DNA from: Pseudomonas kairouanensis
GTDB lineage: Bacteria > Pseudomonadota > Gammaproteobacteria > Pseudomonadales > Pseudomonadaceae
NCBI RefSeq assembly: GCF_004682055.1
Contig: NZ_QUZU01000010.1
Span: 108,920 to 172,919, forward strand
Reading direction: 5' to 3'
DNA: 64,000 nt
The translations under genes were made by a program, and so were the position numbers. Positions 8,516 through 20,540 of this stretch are shown one piece after another. Position 1 is the first letter of the stretch. Each line of letters starts with the position of its first letter. The notes beneath the pieces are model-generated. The model had not been told where the DNA came from. It saw nothing but the letters and a program-made list of their open reading frames with translations, and made no database searches.

Positions 8516-10072
8516 ATGACTAGTTTGCATGCCGACGAGGCGTTCCTCGGCCATTACCAGTTAAGCCACGACCCTTTTGCTCCACGGGTACCTGGTTTCA
8601 AATTTTTCCCGGCCCAGCGCAAGCCAGTGCTCGGCCAGCTGCACCATCTGGCGCGTTACAGCCAGTTGCTGCTGGTGGTGACCGGCCCGTTGGGCAGCGG
8701 CAAGACCTTGCTGCGCCAGGCCCTGGTGGCCAGCACCAACAAGCAGTCGGTGCAGAGCGTGGTGGTGTCGGCCCGTGGCAACGGCGATGCGGCGGGCGTG
8801 CTGCGCCAAGTCGCGCAGTCGCTGGACGTGGCCACCGCCGAGCCGAACGCGATCCTCAAGCAGGTTGTGCAACTGGGCCTGACCGGCCAGGAAGTCTACC
8901 TGCTGGTGGATGACGCCGAGCAGCTCGACGAATCTGCCCTTGAAGCCCTGCTGGCGCTGGCGGCAGGTACGCCGGAAGGTCGCCCTCATGTGTTCCTGTT
9001 TGGTGAGTCGTCGCTGATCGCCGATCTGGAGCAGATCAGCGGTGAGCAAGAGCTGTTCCACGTTATCGAGTTGCAGCCGTACGAAGAAGAAGAAACCCGG
9101 GAGTACCTGGCTCAACGCCTGGAGGGCGCAGGCGCGGGTATCGAACTTTTCTCCGCCCAACAGATCTCTGATATTCACGAAAGCTCTGACGGCTGGCCTG
9201 GCACCATCAATCAGGTCGCCCGCGATGCGATGATCGAAGCCATGATTGCCAGCCGCTCTGCGGTCAAGCGTCCAAAGATGGGGTTCACTATGCCTAAGAA
9301 GCACGTATTGGCTATTTCCGCCGTTGTCGTGGTCGCCGTTGCCGCCGCCTGGTTGATCCCGGGTCGCAACAAGGCGCCCACCACTGCCGGCGCGCCAACA
9401 GAGCAGGCGCAGTTGCCACTGGGCAAGCCTACTCCAAACGTCGAGTTCGCCAATTCCGGCCAACCCACCAACCTGCCGATGGTCGGCCAGCCCGTGATGC
9501 GCGGCCCACTCGCCGAAGAAGCCGGTGGTATCTCCGAAGGCGACGACGGCGTACCGGTGGAAGGCTCCAGCGCCACACCGCCGACGGTGACCACTACCGC
9601 GCCACCTGCGGGCGTGCCAGCGGGTCAGCCAGCGGCCAAGCCAACGCCTGCGCCTACGGTGGCTACTGCCAAGCCTGCACCGGTGACCAAGCCGGTTGCA
9701 CCTGCGCCAGCAGCCAAGCCAGCTCCGGCCCCAGCGGCCAAGCCTGTTGAAAAACCCGTCACTGTCGCCAAGGCCGGTACTGCTGGCAGCGGTTGGTACG
9801 GCAGCCAGCCCGCGAGCAACTTCGTGGTGCAGATCCTGGGCACCAGCTCCGAAGCCAACGCCCAGGCGTTCGTGAAAGAGCAGGGCGGCGAGTACCGTTA
9901 TTTCAAGAAAGTGCTCAACGGCAAGCCTCTGTACGTGATCACCTACGGCAACTTCGCAAGCCGTGCCGCAGCTGATTCTGCGATCAAAACCTTGCCAGCG
10001 AAGGTTCAGGCTGGTAAACCTTGGCCTCGCACTGTCGCCAGCGTTCAACAAGAACTGGCAGCAACTCGCTGA
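8516..10072 (+). CDS. AAA ATPase with SPOR domain (DamX-like)
   Basis: A 518-residue inner-membrane protein. Residues about 10-245 are an ExeA/GspA-like AAA ATPase with Walker A GPLGSGKT (57-64) and Walker B LLVDDAEQ (129-136). A single membrane helix lies at about 263-282. A long Pro/Ala/Lys-rich periplasmic linker follows (about 355-425), and a C-terminal SPOR domain (about 435-515, NFVVQILGTSSEANA...) binds denuded peptidoglycan glycan strands at the septum. This corresponds to the DamX-type gene found after aroB in gammaproteobacteria, with the ATPase half characteristic of Pseudomonas and Vibrio versions. It starts 10 bases after aroB and ends before a 7-bp GC hairpin at 10079-10099 that has no T-run. 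Confidence 0.9.
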   Translation: MTSLHADEAFLGHYQLSHDPFAPRVPGFKFFPAQRKPVLGQLHHLARYSQLLLVVTGPLGSGKTLLRQALVASTNKQSVQSVVVSARGNGDAAGVLRQVAQSLDVATAEPNAILKQVVQLGLTGQEVYLLVDDAEQLDESALEALLALAAGTPEGRPHVFLFGESSLIADLEQISGEQELFHVIELQPYEEEETREYLAQRLEGAGAGIELFSAQQISDIHESSDGWPGTINQVARDAMIEAMIASRSAVKRPKMGFTMPKKHVLAISAVVVVAVAAAWLIPGRNKAPTTAGAPTEQAQLPLGKPTPNVEFANSGQPTNLPMVGQPVMRGPLAEEAGGISEGDDGVPVEGSSATPPTVTTTAPPAGVPAGQPAAKPTPAPTVATAKPAPVTKPVAPAPAAKPAPAPAAKPVEKPVTVAKAGTAGSGWYGSQPASNFVVQILGTSSEANAQAFVKEQGGEYRYFKKVLNGKPLYVITYGNFASRAAADSAIKTLPAKVQAGKPWPRTVASVQQELAATR

Positions 10073-10284
10073 AGATCCGGCGGCCTTACCCAGGCCGCCC
10101 TCCCGGCACCTCAAAAAAAATCGCATGGCGTGCAGCTTCCCAGAAGCCGCGCGCTTTGTGGTGTCTGCGTCACAGTGGCTTTTGAGTCGTAGCGGTCAAA
10201 ATTAAAAAAGTTTTGACTAGCACAGCATATCGCTTTAAACCTTTCATAAATGCGACATAGATTTGCGACATCTCGTCGCTAAAT

Positions 10285-10313
10285 TTGTGAGCGTCTGTGT
10301 CGGTGTGTACAAT
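10285..10313 (+). promoter_or_regulatory. Probable sigma-70 promoter of gltB
   Basis: The -35 box TTGTGA (10285-10290) and -10 box TACAAT (10308-10313) are separated by an ideal 17 bases, 112 bases ahead of the gltB ATG. Just upstream the octamer TGCGACAT occurs twice (10251-10258 and 10264-10271), spaced about one helical turn apart, a possible operator. The rest of the 353-base gap (10073-10425) is AT-rich and I see no gene in it. Confidence 0.6.
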
Positions 10314-10425
10314 GACCTCCCTTTTGCCCCCCGCTAAGCCGGCGTACGTTCGGCGTGGAAGGTAACCGGTTGAATTGAAAAGAAATTTGCCTCGGTATAA
10401 GAGGCAGCCTGGTGAGAAAGTGTCT

Positions 10426-13400
10426 ATGAAAGCAGGTCTGTACCAACCCGATGAATTCAAGGATAACTGCGGTTTCGGCCTGATAGCCCATATGCAGGGC
10501 GAGCCCAGTCATACCCTTTTGCAAACGGCCATCGAGGCCCTGACCTGCATGACCCACCGCGGTGGGATCAACGCCGACGGCAAGACCGGTGACGGTTGTG
10601 GCCTGCTGATCCAAAAGCCCGACCTGTTCCTGCGCGCCGTCGCCAAAGAGCAATTTGCGGTCGAACTGCCCAAGCAGTACGCCGTGGGCATGGTGTTCTT
10701 CAACCAGGACCCGGTCAAAGCCGAGGCCGCTCGCGAGAACATGAACCGCGAAATCGTCGCTGCCGGCCTGCAACTCGTCGGCTGGCGCAAAGTGCCGATC
10801 GACACCAGCGTGCTCGGCCGCCTGGCCTTGGAGCGCCTGCCGCAGATCGAACAAGTGTTCATCGCAGGCGACGGCCTGAGCGACCAGGCCATGGCGATCA
10901 AGCTGTTCACCTCCCGCCGCCGTTCGTCGGTTGCCAACGCTGCTGACGCTGACCACTACATCTGCAGCTTTTCCCACAAGACCATCATTTATAAAGGCCT
11001 GATGATGCCGGCGGACCTCACCGCCTTCTATCCAGACCTGAGCGACGAGCGCCTGCAAACCGCAATCTGCGTGTTCCACCAGCGCTTCTCCACCAACACC
11101 CTGCCGAAATGGCCGCTGGCCCAGCCATTCCGCTTCCTCGCCCACAACGGCGAGATCAACACCATCACCGGCAACCGCAACTGGGCTGTGGCCCGTCGCA
11201 CCAAGTTCGCCAACGACCTGATGGACCTCGAAGAGCTCGGCCCGCTGGTCAACCGCGTCGGCTCCGACTCCTCCAGCATGGACAACATGCTCGAACTGAT
11301 GGTCACCGGCGGCATCGACCTGTTCCGTGGCGTGCGCATGATCATTCCGCCAGCGTGGCAGAACGTCGAAACCATGGACCCGGACCTGCGTGCGTTCTAC
11401 GAGTACAACTCGATGCACATGGAACCGTGGGACGGCCCGGCCGGTGTGGTCATGACCGACGGCCGCTACGCGGTGTGCCTGCTCGACCGTAACGGTCTGC
11501 GCCCGGCGCGTTGGGTCACCACCACCAATGGTTTCATCACCCTGGCGTCGGAAATCGGCGTGTGGAACTACCAGCCGCAAGACGTGATTGCCAAAGGCCG
11601 CGTAGGCCCTGGCCAGATCCTGGCCGTGGACACCGAAACCGGGCAGATCCTTGACACCGACGCCATCGACAACCGTTTGAAGTCCCGTCACCCGTACAAG
11701 CAGTGGCTGCGCAAGAACGCCCTGCGTATCCAGGCGACCATGGAAGACAACGACCACGGTTCGGCTTTCTACGACGTTGACCAGCTCAAGCAGTACATGA
11801 AGATGTACCAGGTCACCTTCGAAGAACGTGACCAGGTGCTGCGCCCCCTCGGCGAGCAAGGCTACGAGGCTGTCGGCTCCATGGGCGATGACACGCCAAT
11901 GGCCGTGCTGTCCCAGCGCGTGCGCACGCCATACGACTACTTCCGCCAGCAGTTCGCCCAGGTGACCAACCCACCGATCGACCCGCTGCGCGAAGCCATC
12001 GTGATGTCGTTGGAAGTGTGCCTCGGTGCCGAGCGCAACATCTTCCAGGAATCGCCTGAGCACGCCTCCCGCGTGATCCTCAGCTCGCCTGTGATTTCGC
12101 CGGCCAAGTGGCGCTCGTTGATGACCCTGGATCGCCCAGGCTTCGACCGCCAGATCATCGACCTGAACTACGACGAGAGCCTGGGCCTGGAAGCCGCTGT
12201 GCGCAACGTCGCCGACCAGGCCGAAGAAGCCGTGCGCGCCGGTCGCACCCAGATCGTTTTGACCGACCGCCACATTGCTCCGGGCAAGCTGCCGATCCAC
12301 GCATCCTTGGCCACCGGCGCGGTGCATCACCGCCTGACCGAAAAAGGCCTGCGCTGCGATTCCAACATCCTGGTGGAAACCGCCACCGCCCGTGACCCGC
12401 ACCACTTTGCGGTGTTGATCGGTTTCGGCGCCTCGGCGGTGTACCCGTTCCTGGCCTACGAAGTGCTGGGCGACCTGATCCGCACCGGTGAAGTGCTGGG
12501 CGACCTCTATGAGGTGTTCAAGAACTACCGTAAGGGCATCACCAAGGGCCTGCTGAAGATCCTGTCGAAGATGGGCATCTCCACCGTCACGTCCTACCGT
12601 GGCGCGCAACTGTTCGAAGCCATCGGCCTGTCGGAAGAAGTCTGCGACCTGAGCTTCCGTGGCGTGCCAAGCCGCATCAAGGGCGCGCGTTTCGTCGACA
12701 TCGAAGCCGAACAAAAAGCCCTGGCAGCCGAAGCCTGGAGCGCGCGCAAGCCGATCCAGCAGGGCGGCCTGCTCAAGTTCGTGCACGGTGGCGAATACCA
12801 CGCGTACAACCCGGACGTGGTCAACACCCTGCAAGCCGCCGTGCAGCAGGGCGACTACGCCAAGTTCAAGGAATACACCTCGCTGGTGGACAACCGCCCG
12901 GTGTCGATGATCCGCGACCTGTTCAAGGTGAAAACCCTGGACACCGCCATGGACATCAGCGAAGTCGAGCCGCTGGAATCGATCCTCAAGCGCTTCGACT
13001 CCGCTGGTATTTCCCTGGGCGCGTTGTCGCCTGAGGCTCACGAAGCCCTGGCCGAAGCCATGAACCGCCTGGGTGCGCGTTCCAACTCCGGCGAAGGCGG
13101 TGAAGACCCGGCGCGCTACGGCACCATCAAGAGCTCGAAAATCAAGCAAGTGGCCACGGGTCGTTTCGGTGTAACCCCGGAATACCTGGTCAACGCCGAA
13201 GTGCTGCAGATCAAGGTGGCCCAGGGCGCCAAGCCCGGTGAGGGCGGCCAACTGCCAGGCGGCAAGGTCAACGGTTTGATCGCCAAACTGCGTTATGCAG
13301 TACCCGGCGTGACCCTGATCTCGCCTCCGCCGCACCACGACATCTACTCGATTGAGGACTTGTCGCAGCTGATTTTCGACTTGAAACAAGTCAACCCGCA

Positions 13401-14871
13401 GGCCCTGGTCTCGGTGAAACTGGTAGCTGAAGCCGGCGTGGGCACCATTGCCGCCGGTGTGGCCAAGGCCTATGCCGACCTGATCACCATCTCCGGCTAT
13501 GACGGCGGCACCGGCGCTTCGCCTTTGACCTCCATCAAGTACGCTGGCGCTCCGTGGGAGCTGGGCCTGGCAGAAACCCACCAGACCCTGCGCGGCAACG
13601 ACCTGCGCGGCAAGGTGCGTGTACAAACCGACGGCGGCCTGAAAACCGGCCTCGACGTGATCAAGGCCGCCATCCTCGGCGCCGAAAGCTTCGGCTTCGG
13701 CACCGCGCCGATGATCGCCCTGGGCTGTAAATACCTGCGCATCTGCCACCTGAACAACTGCGCCACCGGCGTCGCCACTCAGAACGAAAAACTGCGCAAG
13801 GATCACTACATCGGCACCGTCGACATGGTGGTGAACTTCTTCACCTACGTCGCCGAAGAGACCCGTGAGTGGCTGGCCAAGCTGGGCGTGCGCTCCCTCG
13901 AAGAACTGATCGGTCGTACCGACCTGTTGGAAATCCTCGAAGGCCAGACCGCCAAGCAGCACCACCTGGACCTCACGCCGCTGTTGGGCAGCGATCACAT
14001 CCCGGCCGACAAGCCGCAGTTCTGTGGTGTTGAGCGCAACCCGCCGTTCGACAAAGGCCTGCTGGCCGAGAAGATGGTGGAAATTGCCGGCTCGTCGATC
14101 AATGACGCCAGCGGTGGCGAATTTGAACTGGATATCTGCAACTGCGACCGTTCCATCGGCGCACGCATCTCCGGCGAAATCGCGCGCAAGCACGGCAACC
14201 AAGGCATGGCCAAGGCGCCAATCACCTTCCGTTTCAAGGGCACTGCGGGCCAAAGCTTTGGCGTGTGGAACGCCGGCGGCCTGCACATGTACCTCGAAGG
14301 CGACGCCAACGACTACGTGGGCAAGGGCATGACCGGCGGCAAGCTGGTGATCGTTCCGCCTAAAGGCAGCGTCTACAAGACCCAGGACAGTGCCATCATC
14401 GGCAACACCTGCTTGTACGGTGCCACCGGTGGCAAGCTGTTCGCTGCCGGTACTGCTGGTGAGCGTTTCGCCGTGCGCAACTCCGGTGCCCACACCGTGG
14501 TGGAAGGCACGGGCGATCACTGCTGCGAGTACATGACCGGGGGCTTTGTCGCGGTATTGGGCAAGACCGGTTACAACTTCGGTTCGGGCATGACCGGCGG
14601 TTTCGCCTACGTGCTCGACCAGGACAACACCTTCGTCGACAAGGTCAACCACGAGTTGGTCGAGATCCAGCGCATCAGCGGCGAAGCCATGGAGTCCTAC
14701 CGGAACCACTTGCAGCATGTGCTGGACGAGTACGTCGAGGAGACCGGCAGCGAATGGGGTCGTAACCTCGCCGAAAACCTCGATGATTACCTGCGTCGTT
14801 TCTGGCTGGTCAAGCCCAAGGCTGCCAACCTGAAATCGTTGCTTTCCAGCATCCGTGCCAACCCGCAGTGA
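10426..14871 (+). CDS. gltB: Glutamate synthase (NADPH) large subunit
   Basis: A 1481-residue enzyme that transfers the amide of glutamine to 2-oxoglutarate. It is made with a 14-residue propeptide; removal exposes C15 (in [10 protein letters not shown]) as the N-terminal nucleophile of the type II glutaminase domain. The central and FMN-binding synthase domains follow, with GANSGEG-like [14 protein letters not shown] and the 3Fe-4S cysteine cluster in the segment [14 protein letters not shown]. The C-terminal GXGXG beta-helix domain carries repeated glycine motifs. ATG 10426 is the standard start; an in-frame TTG at 10375 is unlikely. It forms an operon with gltD 32 bases downstream. Confidence 0.98.
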   Translation: MKAGLYQPDEFKDNCGFGLIAHMQGEPSHTLLQTAIEALTCMTHRGGINADGKTGDGCGLLIQKPDLFLRAVAKEQFAVELPKQYAVGMVFFNQDPVKAEAARENMNREIVAAGLQLVGWRKVPIDTSVLGRLALERLPQIEQVFIAGDGLSDQAMAIKLFTSRRRSSVANAADADHYICSFSHKTIIYKGLMMPADLTAFYPDLSDERLQTAICVFHQRFSTNTLPKWPLAQPFRFLAHNGEINTITGNRNWAVARRTKFANDLMDLEELGPLVNRVGSDSSSMDNMLELMVTGGIDLFRGVRMIIPPAWQNVETMDPDLRAFYEYNSMHMEPWDGPAGVVMTDGRYAVCLLDRNGLRPARWVTTTNGFITLASEIGVWNYQPQDVIAKGRVGPGQILAVDTETGQILDTDAIDNRLKSRHPYKQWLRKNALRIQATMEDNDHGSAFYDVDQLKQYMKMYQVTFEERDQVLRPLGEQGYEAVGSMGDDTPMAVLSQRVRTPYDYFRQQFAQVTNPPIDPLREAIVMSLEVCLGAERNIFQESPEHASRVILSSPVISPAKWRSLMTLDRPGFDRQIIDLNYDESLGLEAAVRNVADQAEEAVRAGRTQIVLTDRHIAPGKLPIHASLATGAVHHRLTEKGLRCDSNILVETATARDPHHFAVLIGFGASAVYPFLAYEVLGDLIRTGEVLGDLYEVFKNYRKGITKGLLKILSKMGISTVTSYRGAQLFEAIGLSEEVCDLSFRGVPSRIKGARFVDIEAEQKALAAEAWSARKPIQQGGLLKFVHGGEYHAYNPDVVNTLQAAVQQGDYAKFKEYTSLVDNRPVSMIRDLFKVKTLDTAMDISEVEPLESILKRFDSAGISLGALSPEAHEALAEAMNRLGARSNSGEGGEDPARYGTIKSSKIKQVATGRFGVTPEYLVNAEVLQIKVAQGAKPGEGGQLPGGKVNGLIAKLRYAVPGVTLISPPPHHDIYSIEDLSQLIFDLKQVNPQALVSVKLVAEAGVGTIAAGVAKAYADLITISGYDGGTGASPLTSIKYAGAPWELGLAETHQTLRGNDLRGKVRVQTDGGLKTGLDVIKAAILGAESFGFGTAPMIALGCKYLRICHLNNCATGVATQNEKLRKDHYIGTVDMVVNFFTYVAEETREWLAKLGVRSLEELIGRTDLLEILEGQTAKQHHLDLTPLLGSDHIPADKPQFCGVERNPPFDKGLLAEKMVEIAGSSINDASGGEFELDICNCDRSIGARISGEIARKHGNQGMAKAPITFRFKGTAGQSFGVWNAGGLHMYLEGDANDYVGKGMTGGKLVIVPPKGSVYKTQDSAIIGNTCLYGATGGKLFAAGTAGERFAVRNSGAHTVVEGTGDHCCEYMTGGFVAVLGKTGYNFGSGMTGGFAYVLDQDNTFVDKVNHELVEIQRISGEAMESYRNHLQHVLDEYVEETGSEWGRNLAENLDDYLRRFWLVKPKAANLKSLLSSIRANPQ

Positions 14872-14894
14872 TATGCGCCTGAAGAGTTTGATGA

Positions 14895-16322
<1,428 letters not shown>

Positions 16323-16353
16323 GCCCTGATCCCGGGTTGAAATGGGATCAAAT

Positions 16354-16443
16354 TGTGGGAGGGGGCTTGCTCCCGATAGCGGTGTATCAGTCACCCAATT
16401 CATTGGCTGACACACTGCAATCGGGAGCAAGCCCCCTCCCACA
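16354..16443. repeat. REPIN (REP doublet), GAGGGGGC type
   Basis: Inverted arms at 16354-16376 and 16421-16443 (TGTGGGAGGGGGCTTGCTCC continuing CGA) are perfect reverse complements with a 44-base spacer. The arm differs from the element at 386-475 (GGGGGC against GCGGGC), so this is a second REP subfamily. It lies between gltD and hemE and may also act as a 3' barrier for the glt transcript. Confidence 0.9.
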
Positions 16444-16566
16444 TTTGTTTTGAGTGCATTCAAGACATTGCCGCAAATCAACCCAATAGATAAAAGGCGC
16501 GGCCCATTCCGTGCCTTTTGCGTCCGGCTCTGAGAAAATGCCCGCACTTTTTTTGCGGATGCCGAC

Positions 16567-17634
16567 ATGACTGCCCTCAAGAACGACCGTTTCCTTCGTG
16601 CCCTGCTCAAGCAACCCGTGGACGTCACCCCCGTGTGGATGATGCGCCAGGCCGGTCGCTACCTGCCGGAATACCGCGCCAGCCGCGCCAACGCCGGTGA
16701 CTTCATGAGCCTGTGCATGAATCCTGCGTTCGCCTGCGAAGTCACGATGCAGCCCCTGGACCGCTACCCACAACTGGACGCGGCCATCCTCTTCTCCGAC
16801 ATCCTCACCATCCCTGACGCCATGGGCCAAGGCCTGTACTTCGAAACCGGCGAAGGCCCGCGTTTCAAGAAAGTGGTCAGTACCCTGGCCGACATCGAAG
16901 CCCTGCCGATCCCCGATCCGCACAAAGACCTGGGCTACGTGATGGACGCCGTCAGCACCATCCGTCGCGAGCTTAACGGCCGCGTGCCACTGATCGGCTT
17001 CTCCGGCAGCCCATGGACCCTGGCCACCTACATGGTCGAAGGCGGCTCGTCGAAAGACTTCCGCAAGACCAAGGCCATGCTCTACGACAATCCACAAGCG
17101 ATGCACCTGCTGTTGGACAAGCTGGCGCAGTCGGTCACCTCTTACCTCAACGGCCAGATCATGGCCGGTGCGCAAGCGGTGCAGATTTTCGACACCTGGG
17201 GCGGCAACCTGTCGTCGGCGGCGTACCAGGAGTTCTCCCTGGCCTACATGCGCAAGATCGTCAGCGGCCTGATCCGCGAGCACGAAGGCCGCAAGGTGCC
17301 GGTGATCATGTTCACCAAGGGCGGCGGCTTGTGGTTGGAAAGCATTGCCGACGCCGGTGCCGATGCACTGGGCCTGGATTGGACCTGTGACCTGGGCGAA
17401 GCCCGTCGGCGCGTGGGTAACCGCGTTGCGCTGCAAGGCAACATGGACCCCACCGTGCTGTACGCAAAACCGGAAGCGATCCGCACCGAAGTCGGCCGCA
17501 TCCTGGCCAGCTATGGCAAGGGCACCGGGCACGTGTTCAACCTGGGGCATGGCATTACGCCGGAAGTGAATCCGGAGCATGCAGGCGCATTCTTGCAAGC
17601 CGTGCATGAGTTGTCCGCGCAATACCATCAGTAA
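16567..17634 (+). CDS. hemE: Uroporphyrinogen decarboxylase
   Basis: A 355-residue cytoplasmic TIM-barrel enzyme that decarboxylates the four acetate side chains of uroporphyrinogen III to give coproporphyrinogen III in haem synthesis. The N-terminal signature [16 protein letters not shown] carries the substrate-binding arginines. [14 protein letters not shown] carries the essential Asp, [11 protein letters not shown] is typical, and the C-terminal [17 protein letters not shown] holds the conserved His. Length is normal. It follows the GOGAT operon in the same direction, separated by a REPIN, and probably has its own promoter. Confidence 0.98.
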   Translation: MTALKNDRFLRALLKQPVDVTPVWMMRQAGRYLPEYRASRANAGDFMSLCMNPAFACEVTMQPLDRYPQLDAAILFSDILTIPDAMGQGLYFETGEGPRFKKVVSTLADIEALPIPDPHKDLGYVMDAVSTIRRELNGRVPLIGFSGSPWTLATYMVEGGSSKDFRKTKAMLYDNPQAMHLLLDKLAQSVTSYLNGQIMAGAQAVQIFDTWGGNLSSAAYQEFSLAYMRKIVSGLIREHEGRKVPVIMFTKGGGLWLESIADAGADALGLDWTCDLGEARRRVGNRVALQGNMDPTVLYAKPEAIRTEVGRILASYGKGTGHVFNLGHGITPEVNPEHAGAFLQAVHELSAQYHQ

Positions 17635-17653
17635 CACCCCCGCGATTGAACTT

Positions 17654-17680
17654 CATCACCCTCTGTCCAAGAGGGTGATG
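17654..17680 (+). terminator. Hairpin after hemE
   Basis: A perfect 10-bp stem (CATCACCCTC paired with GAGGGTGATG) with a 7-base loop lies 20 bases after the hemE stop. There is no T-run directly behind it, so it may be a weak terminator or a 3'-end stabiliser. Confidence 0.55.
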
Positions 17681-17950
17681 TCGGCGCTTGTGGCTCAATG
17701 ATTATTGTTTTTTCATTGTGTTTGGCGCGTGCCTGATTTTGTTTAAATAAATAATTAGTTGTAGGAATAGTCTTAAGGTTTTGTGCGCCATAATTATTAT
17801 TGGGAAGTTTCTATGTTAATAATTCAATTTATCCTACATACGGGTTTCTTGTAATCTATAAAACTTCGTCCCGCTTGTGCTACAGCAACCGTAGAACGTC
17901 GTCCATATCGTCGATATGGGTTTGTCAGGTCGTTAAGTTGGGTCGAAATT
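17681..17950. promoter_or_regulatory. AT-rich leader/promoter region of the LPMO gene
   Basis: This 270-base stretch has no gene and is strikingly AT-rich against its surroundings, notably between about 17700 and 17870 with many T and A runs. A short palindromic run ATATCGTCGATAT (17910-17922) lies upstream of the LPMO start. The region presumably carries the regulated promoter for the secreted chitin-active enzyme; I could not fix a single -35/-10 pair. Confidence 0.4.
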
Positions 17951-19411
17951 ATGATCAAGAAAGAGTTGTCCCGTTGGGGCGGTGCGTCTTCGCTCGCCTT
18001 GTTAAGTGCTTTGTTGCTGCCCGCCCAAGGGGTCCAGGCGCACGGTTATCTGAATGACCCTCCCTCCCGCGCATTGCAGTGCCAGAAAGGCCTGAACAAG
18101 GATTGCGGTGGTGCGCAGTACGAGCCGCAAAGCGTCGGTGAAACCTTCAAGGGGTTCCCGGCAGGCGTGGGCGGTGCTCCGTTGCAAGGGCCGGTTGACG
18201 GCAAGATCGCCAGTGGCGGTATCGGCCTGTTTTCGGCCATGGACGCCCAGTCGGCCGTACGCTGGCACCAGACCGAGATCAAGGACCGAAATATCAATTT
18301 CGAGTGGAAGTACACGGCGGCACACCCTGCCACCAAGCATGAGTACTTCATCACTCGCAATGGCTGGAACCCCAACAAGCCGCTGGAGCGTGCCTCGTTT
18401 GACAGCACGCCGTTCTGTGCGGTGGATGGCGGTAACGTCCTGCCTGTCGAAGGGAAGAAGCATGCCTGTGTGCTTCCTCAAGACAAGAATGGCGCCCACA
18501 TCATTCTCGGTGTCTGGACCGTCGGTGATACCGATGCGGCGTTTTACAACGTCGTCGATGTGAACATTCTTGCCGAGGCTGACCTGCCTGGCGGATGGAG
18601 TGCTGTCGGCAGTATCACCCCTTCCACCACGCTGTTGGTGGGTGACAAGGTCAAGGCGCGCGCCTTTACCGCAGCAGGCGAAAGCGCGGCCCATACGGTG
18701 CAAATCAGCATCGACAAAGCCGAAGACGGCCAGCCCCAGAATTGGGGCTTCAAACTGGCTGAGAAAATCAACCAGACCCAGACCCTGATTCAAGCAGGTA
18801 TCCGTGGTGAGGACGGCGCCATTGTTCCGGTCAAGGGCAACAACAACCTCTTCGCCCAGAAAGACAGTGGCGTGGTTCGGTATGAACTGAGCCTGGACGT
18901 CAAGGAGGACACGCAAGCGCGTATGGCGTTGGCGGCGTTCGCCAGCGAGTACGTATTGGAGAAGGGCCGTTCAACCCTCGACTTTCCGATGGTCGCCAAC
19001 CGCGACATGAACATCGAAGCCACACTGTTCAACGCCAGCCACAAGCCGGTCGGCACCGTGAAGGCGTCGGCGCAGAGTGGCAACACCTGGCTCAAAATGG
19101 ATGTGCGTACCGAGCCGGGTACACACCATATGACGTTGGTGGGTACCACCACAGATGGTCGCACCACACGCCAGGATACTCAGCCGGTAAACCTCACGGG
19201 TGAGGGCGGCGCCAAGGACTATCACTTTGTGTTCCCGGATGGCCTGGCCAGTTACGACGCGGGTACTCGTGTCTTGCATCCGAAGACCGGTGAAGTCTAT
19301 GAGTGCAAACCGTTCCCTGTGTCGGGCTACTGCAAACAATACATCCCGACTGCCAACGGCTATGAGCCGGGTGTCGGTCACCACTGGCAAGACGCCTGGG
19401 ACCAGCTCTGA
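17951..19411 (+). CDS. gbpA: Secreted lytic polysaccharide monooxygenase, GbpA-type (AA10)
   Basis: A 486-residue secreted copper monooxygenase that cleaves crystalline chitin oxidatively. The signal peptide ends VQA, leaving H31 as the mature N-terminus, as required for the histidine brace; the second brace His is H125 in YTAAHPATKHEYFITRNGW. The AA10 domain covers about 31-205 with paired cysteines. A GbpA_2-like module and a third module follow. The C-terminal segment of about 60 residues (SYDAGTRVL...YECKPFPVSGYCKQY...HHWQDAWD) is a chitin-binding module like that of Vibrio GbpA. GbpA proteins are type II secretion substrates, and a type II operon begins 0.6 kb downstream. Confidence 0.93.
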   Translation: MIKKELSRWGGASSLALLSALLLPAQGVQAHGYLNDPPSRALQCQKGLNKDCGGAQYEPQSVGETFKGFPAGVGGAPLQGPVDGKIASGGIGLFSAMDAQSAVRWHQTEIKDRNINFEWKYTAAHPATKHEYFITRNGWNPNKPLERASFDSTPFCAVDGGNVLPVEGKKHACVLPQDKNGAHIILGVWTVGDTDAAFYNVVDVNILAEADLPGGWSAVGSITPSTTLLVGDKVKARAFTAAGESAAHTVQISIDKAEDGQPQNWGFKLAEKINQTQTLIQAGIRGEDGAIVPVKGNNNLFAQKDSGVVRYELSLDVKEDTQARMALAAFASEYVLEKGRSTLDFPMVANRDMNIEATLFNASHKPVGTVKASAQSGNTWLKMDVRTEPGTHHMTLVGTTTDGRTTRQDTQPVNLTGEGGAKDYHFVFPDGLASYDAGTRVLHPKTGEVYECKPFPVSGYCKQYIPTANGYEPGVGHHWQDAWDQL

Positions 19412-19428
19412 CCGTTAGTTGAATAAGC

Positions 19429-19456
19429 CTGGGCAAGTTCATGTGAACTTGCCCAG
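19429..19456 (+). terminator. Hairpin between the LPMO and cytochrome genes
   Basis: A perfect 12-bp stem (CTGGGCAAGTTC with GAACTTGCCCAG) has an ATGT loop and lies 18 bases after the LPMO stop. The following sequence is T- and G-rich but lacks a clean T-run. It probably limits read-through from the LPMO gene into the secretion operon. Confidence 0.65.
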
Positions 19457-19508
19457 ATGCTGGTGTGTTGTGTATGTCTACAGTTTGGAATATCAGTTGG
19501 AAAAGTGC

Positions 19509-20033
19509 ATGCGCTATACGCCGGCCCAAGTTGTGCTGCATTGGGTGTCGGCGGTTGTTATTTTATGGACGCTGGTGTCCGGCTTTTATGTAGCTGTTTT
19601 TGATGTTGTGGCTACAACTAAGGAGTGGGTGGGGTTTGTCAATGTATCGTTGACGTCGCTTTATATTCCGGTGTTTATCCTCAGGGTCTATTACTCATTC
19701 ATGCATGGGTTTACTACGTTTAATCGAAGGCGGTCAATCAACGAGTACATGGCGTTGTTTGTTCATAAAGCGATTTATTTGGTATTGGGCGTTGTGTTGG
19801 TGTCGGGCGTATTGATGATGGATCGCCCTATCAACCTATTTGACGTCTTGGCGATTGCTCAACCGTTAACCGATCCGATGGCCATTGAGTGGTTCATGCG
19901 GCTGCATATCCAGGCCTGCATCGCTTTATTGGTTCTGGTTGCCGTGCATGTGGGGGCCGTTATCAAACATGAAATGTGTGGCCGCAGGGTCCTCAAAAAT
20001 ATGTCTTTCTCCCAAGGGGCGGACCTCCCGTGA
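19509..20033 (+). CDS. Cytochrome b561 family membrane protein
   Basis: A 174-residue, four-helix inner-membrane b-type cytochrome. It starts MRYTPAQVVLHW, the typical b561/CybB N-terminus with H11 in the first helix; further histidines at positions 66, 86, 133, 147 and 154 supply haem ligands at helix ends. An upstream in-frame ATG at 19419 would read through the hairpin and looks unlikely. Members move electrons between quinol and periplasmic or unknown partners. Its stop overlaps the GTG of gspC (GTGA), so it is the first gene of the type II secretion operon rather than a separate unit. Base composition is less GC-rich than in the gsp genes. Role in this setting is unknown. Confidence 0.82.
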   Translation: MRYTPAQVVLHWVSAVVILWTLVSGFYVAVFDVVATTKEWVGFVNVSLTSLYIPVFILRVYYSFMHGFTTFNRRRSINEYMALFVHKAIYLVLGVVLVSGVLMMDRPINLFDVLAIAQPLTDPMAIEWFMRLHIQACIALLVLVAVHVGAVIKHEMCGRRVLKNMSFSQGADLP

Positions 20034-20536
20034 AGCCGACAGGTTGGCGGGTGCTCCTTCTGATGCTGCCCATGAGCTACGGGCTGGTGCTTGGGTGGCA
20101 GGAATGGCAGTTGCGGCGGACGCAATGGGCCCCCGTGCAACCGCTACCGGCACCGTTGCCCACGCTGACACCCGTCTTCGCGCTCAACACCCAGGCGGTG
20201 GCGACGGTGCTTGGCCTGAGCAGTCACGGCAGTGTCATGGACAGTGCTGAACCGCTGACCCTGCTGGCCACAGTGGTCGCCGGCAACAGCGAGTCGCGAG
20301 CCTTGCTGGCGGGGCCTGAAGGCGAGCGCTTTTACCGTGCAGGCGAACGCCTGCCGGGAGGCAGCTTGTTGCGTCGTATCGAGCCTGCACACGTGGTGTT
20401 GTGGCGCCAGGGGCGTGAAGAGCGGTTGAGCCTGTACCCCACAGGCGAGCGTTTTCTCCAGCCTGCCGACACCCTTCGGCAGGCTGGCGCGACGCGCCAT
20501 CTACGGCCCACCGTCGAATCATCGAGGAGTGAGTAG
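20030..20536 (+). CDS. gspC: Type II secretion protein GspC (short form)
   Basis: A 168-residue inner-membrane protein with one membrane helix (about 5-22) and a periplasmic HR domain (about 70-150) that contacts the secretin N0 domain. The HR core is recognisable (PLTLLATVVAGNSESRALL...GERFYRAGERLPGGSLLRRIEPAHVVL). There is no PDZ or coiled-coil domain after it, so it is shorter than Xcp/Out GspC. The GTG start overlaps the cytochrome stop. Its end overlaps possible upstream starts of gspD. Confidence 0.8.
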   Translation: MKPTGWRVLLLMLPMSYGLVLGWQEWQLRRTQWAPVQPLPAPLPTLTPVFALNTQAVATVLGLSSHGSVMDSAEPLTLLATVVAGNSESRALLAGPEGERFYRAGERLPGGSLLRRIEPAHVVLWRQGREERLSLYPTGERFLQPADTLRQAGATRHLRPTVESSRSE

Positions 20537-20540
20537 GTTG

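Noticed and set aside
10279..14718. A 1479-codon open frame antisense to gltB
   Set aside because: It mirrors gltB almost end to end and its protein is rich in His, Gln, Val and Gly as expected from the complement of biased high-GC codons. It has no recognisable domain, and gltB itself is certain, so it is a codon-bias shadow.
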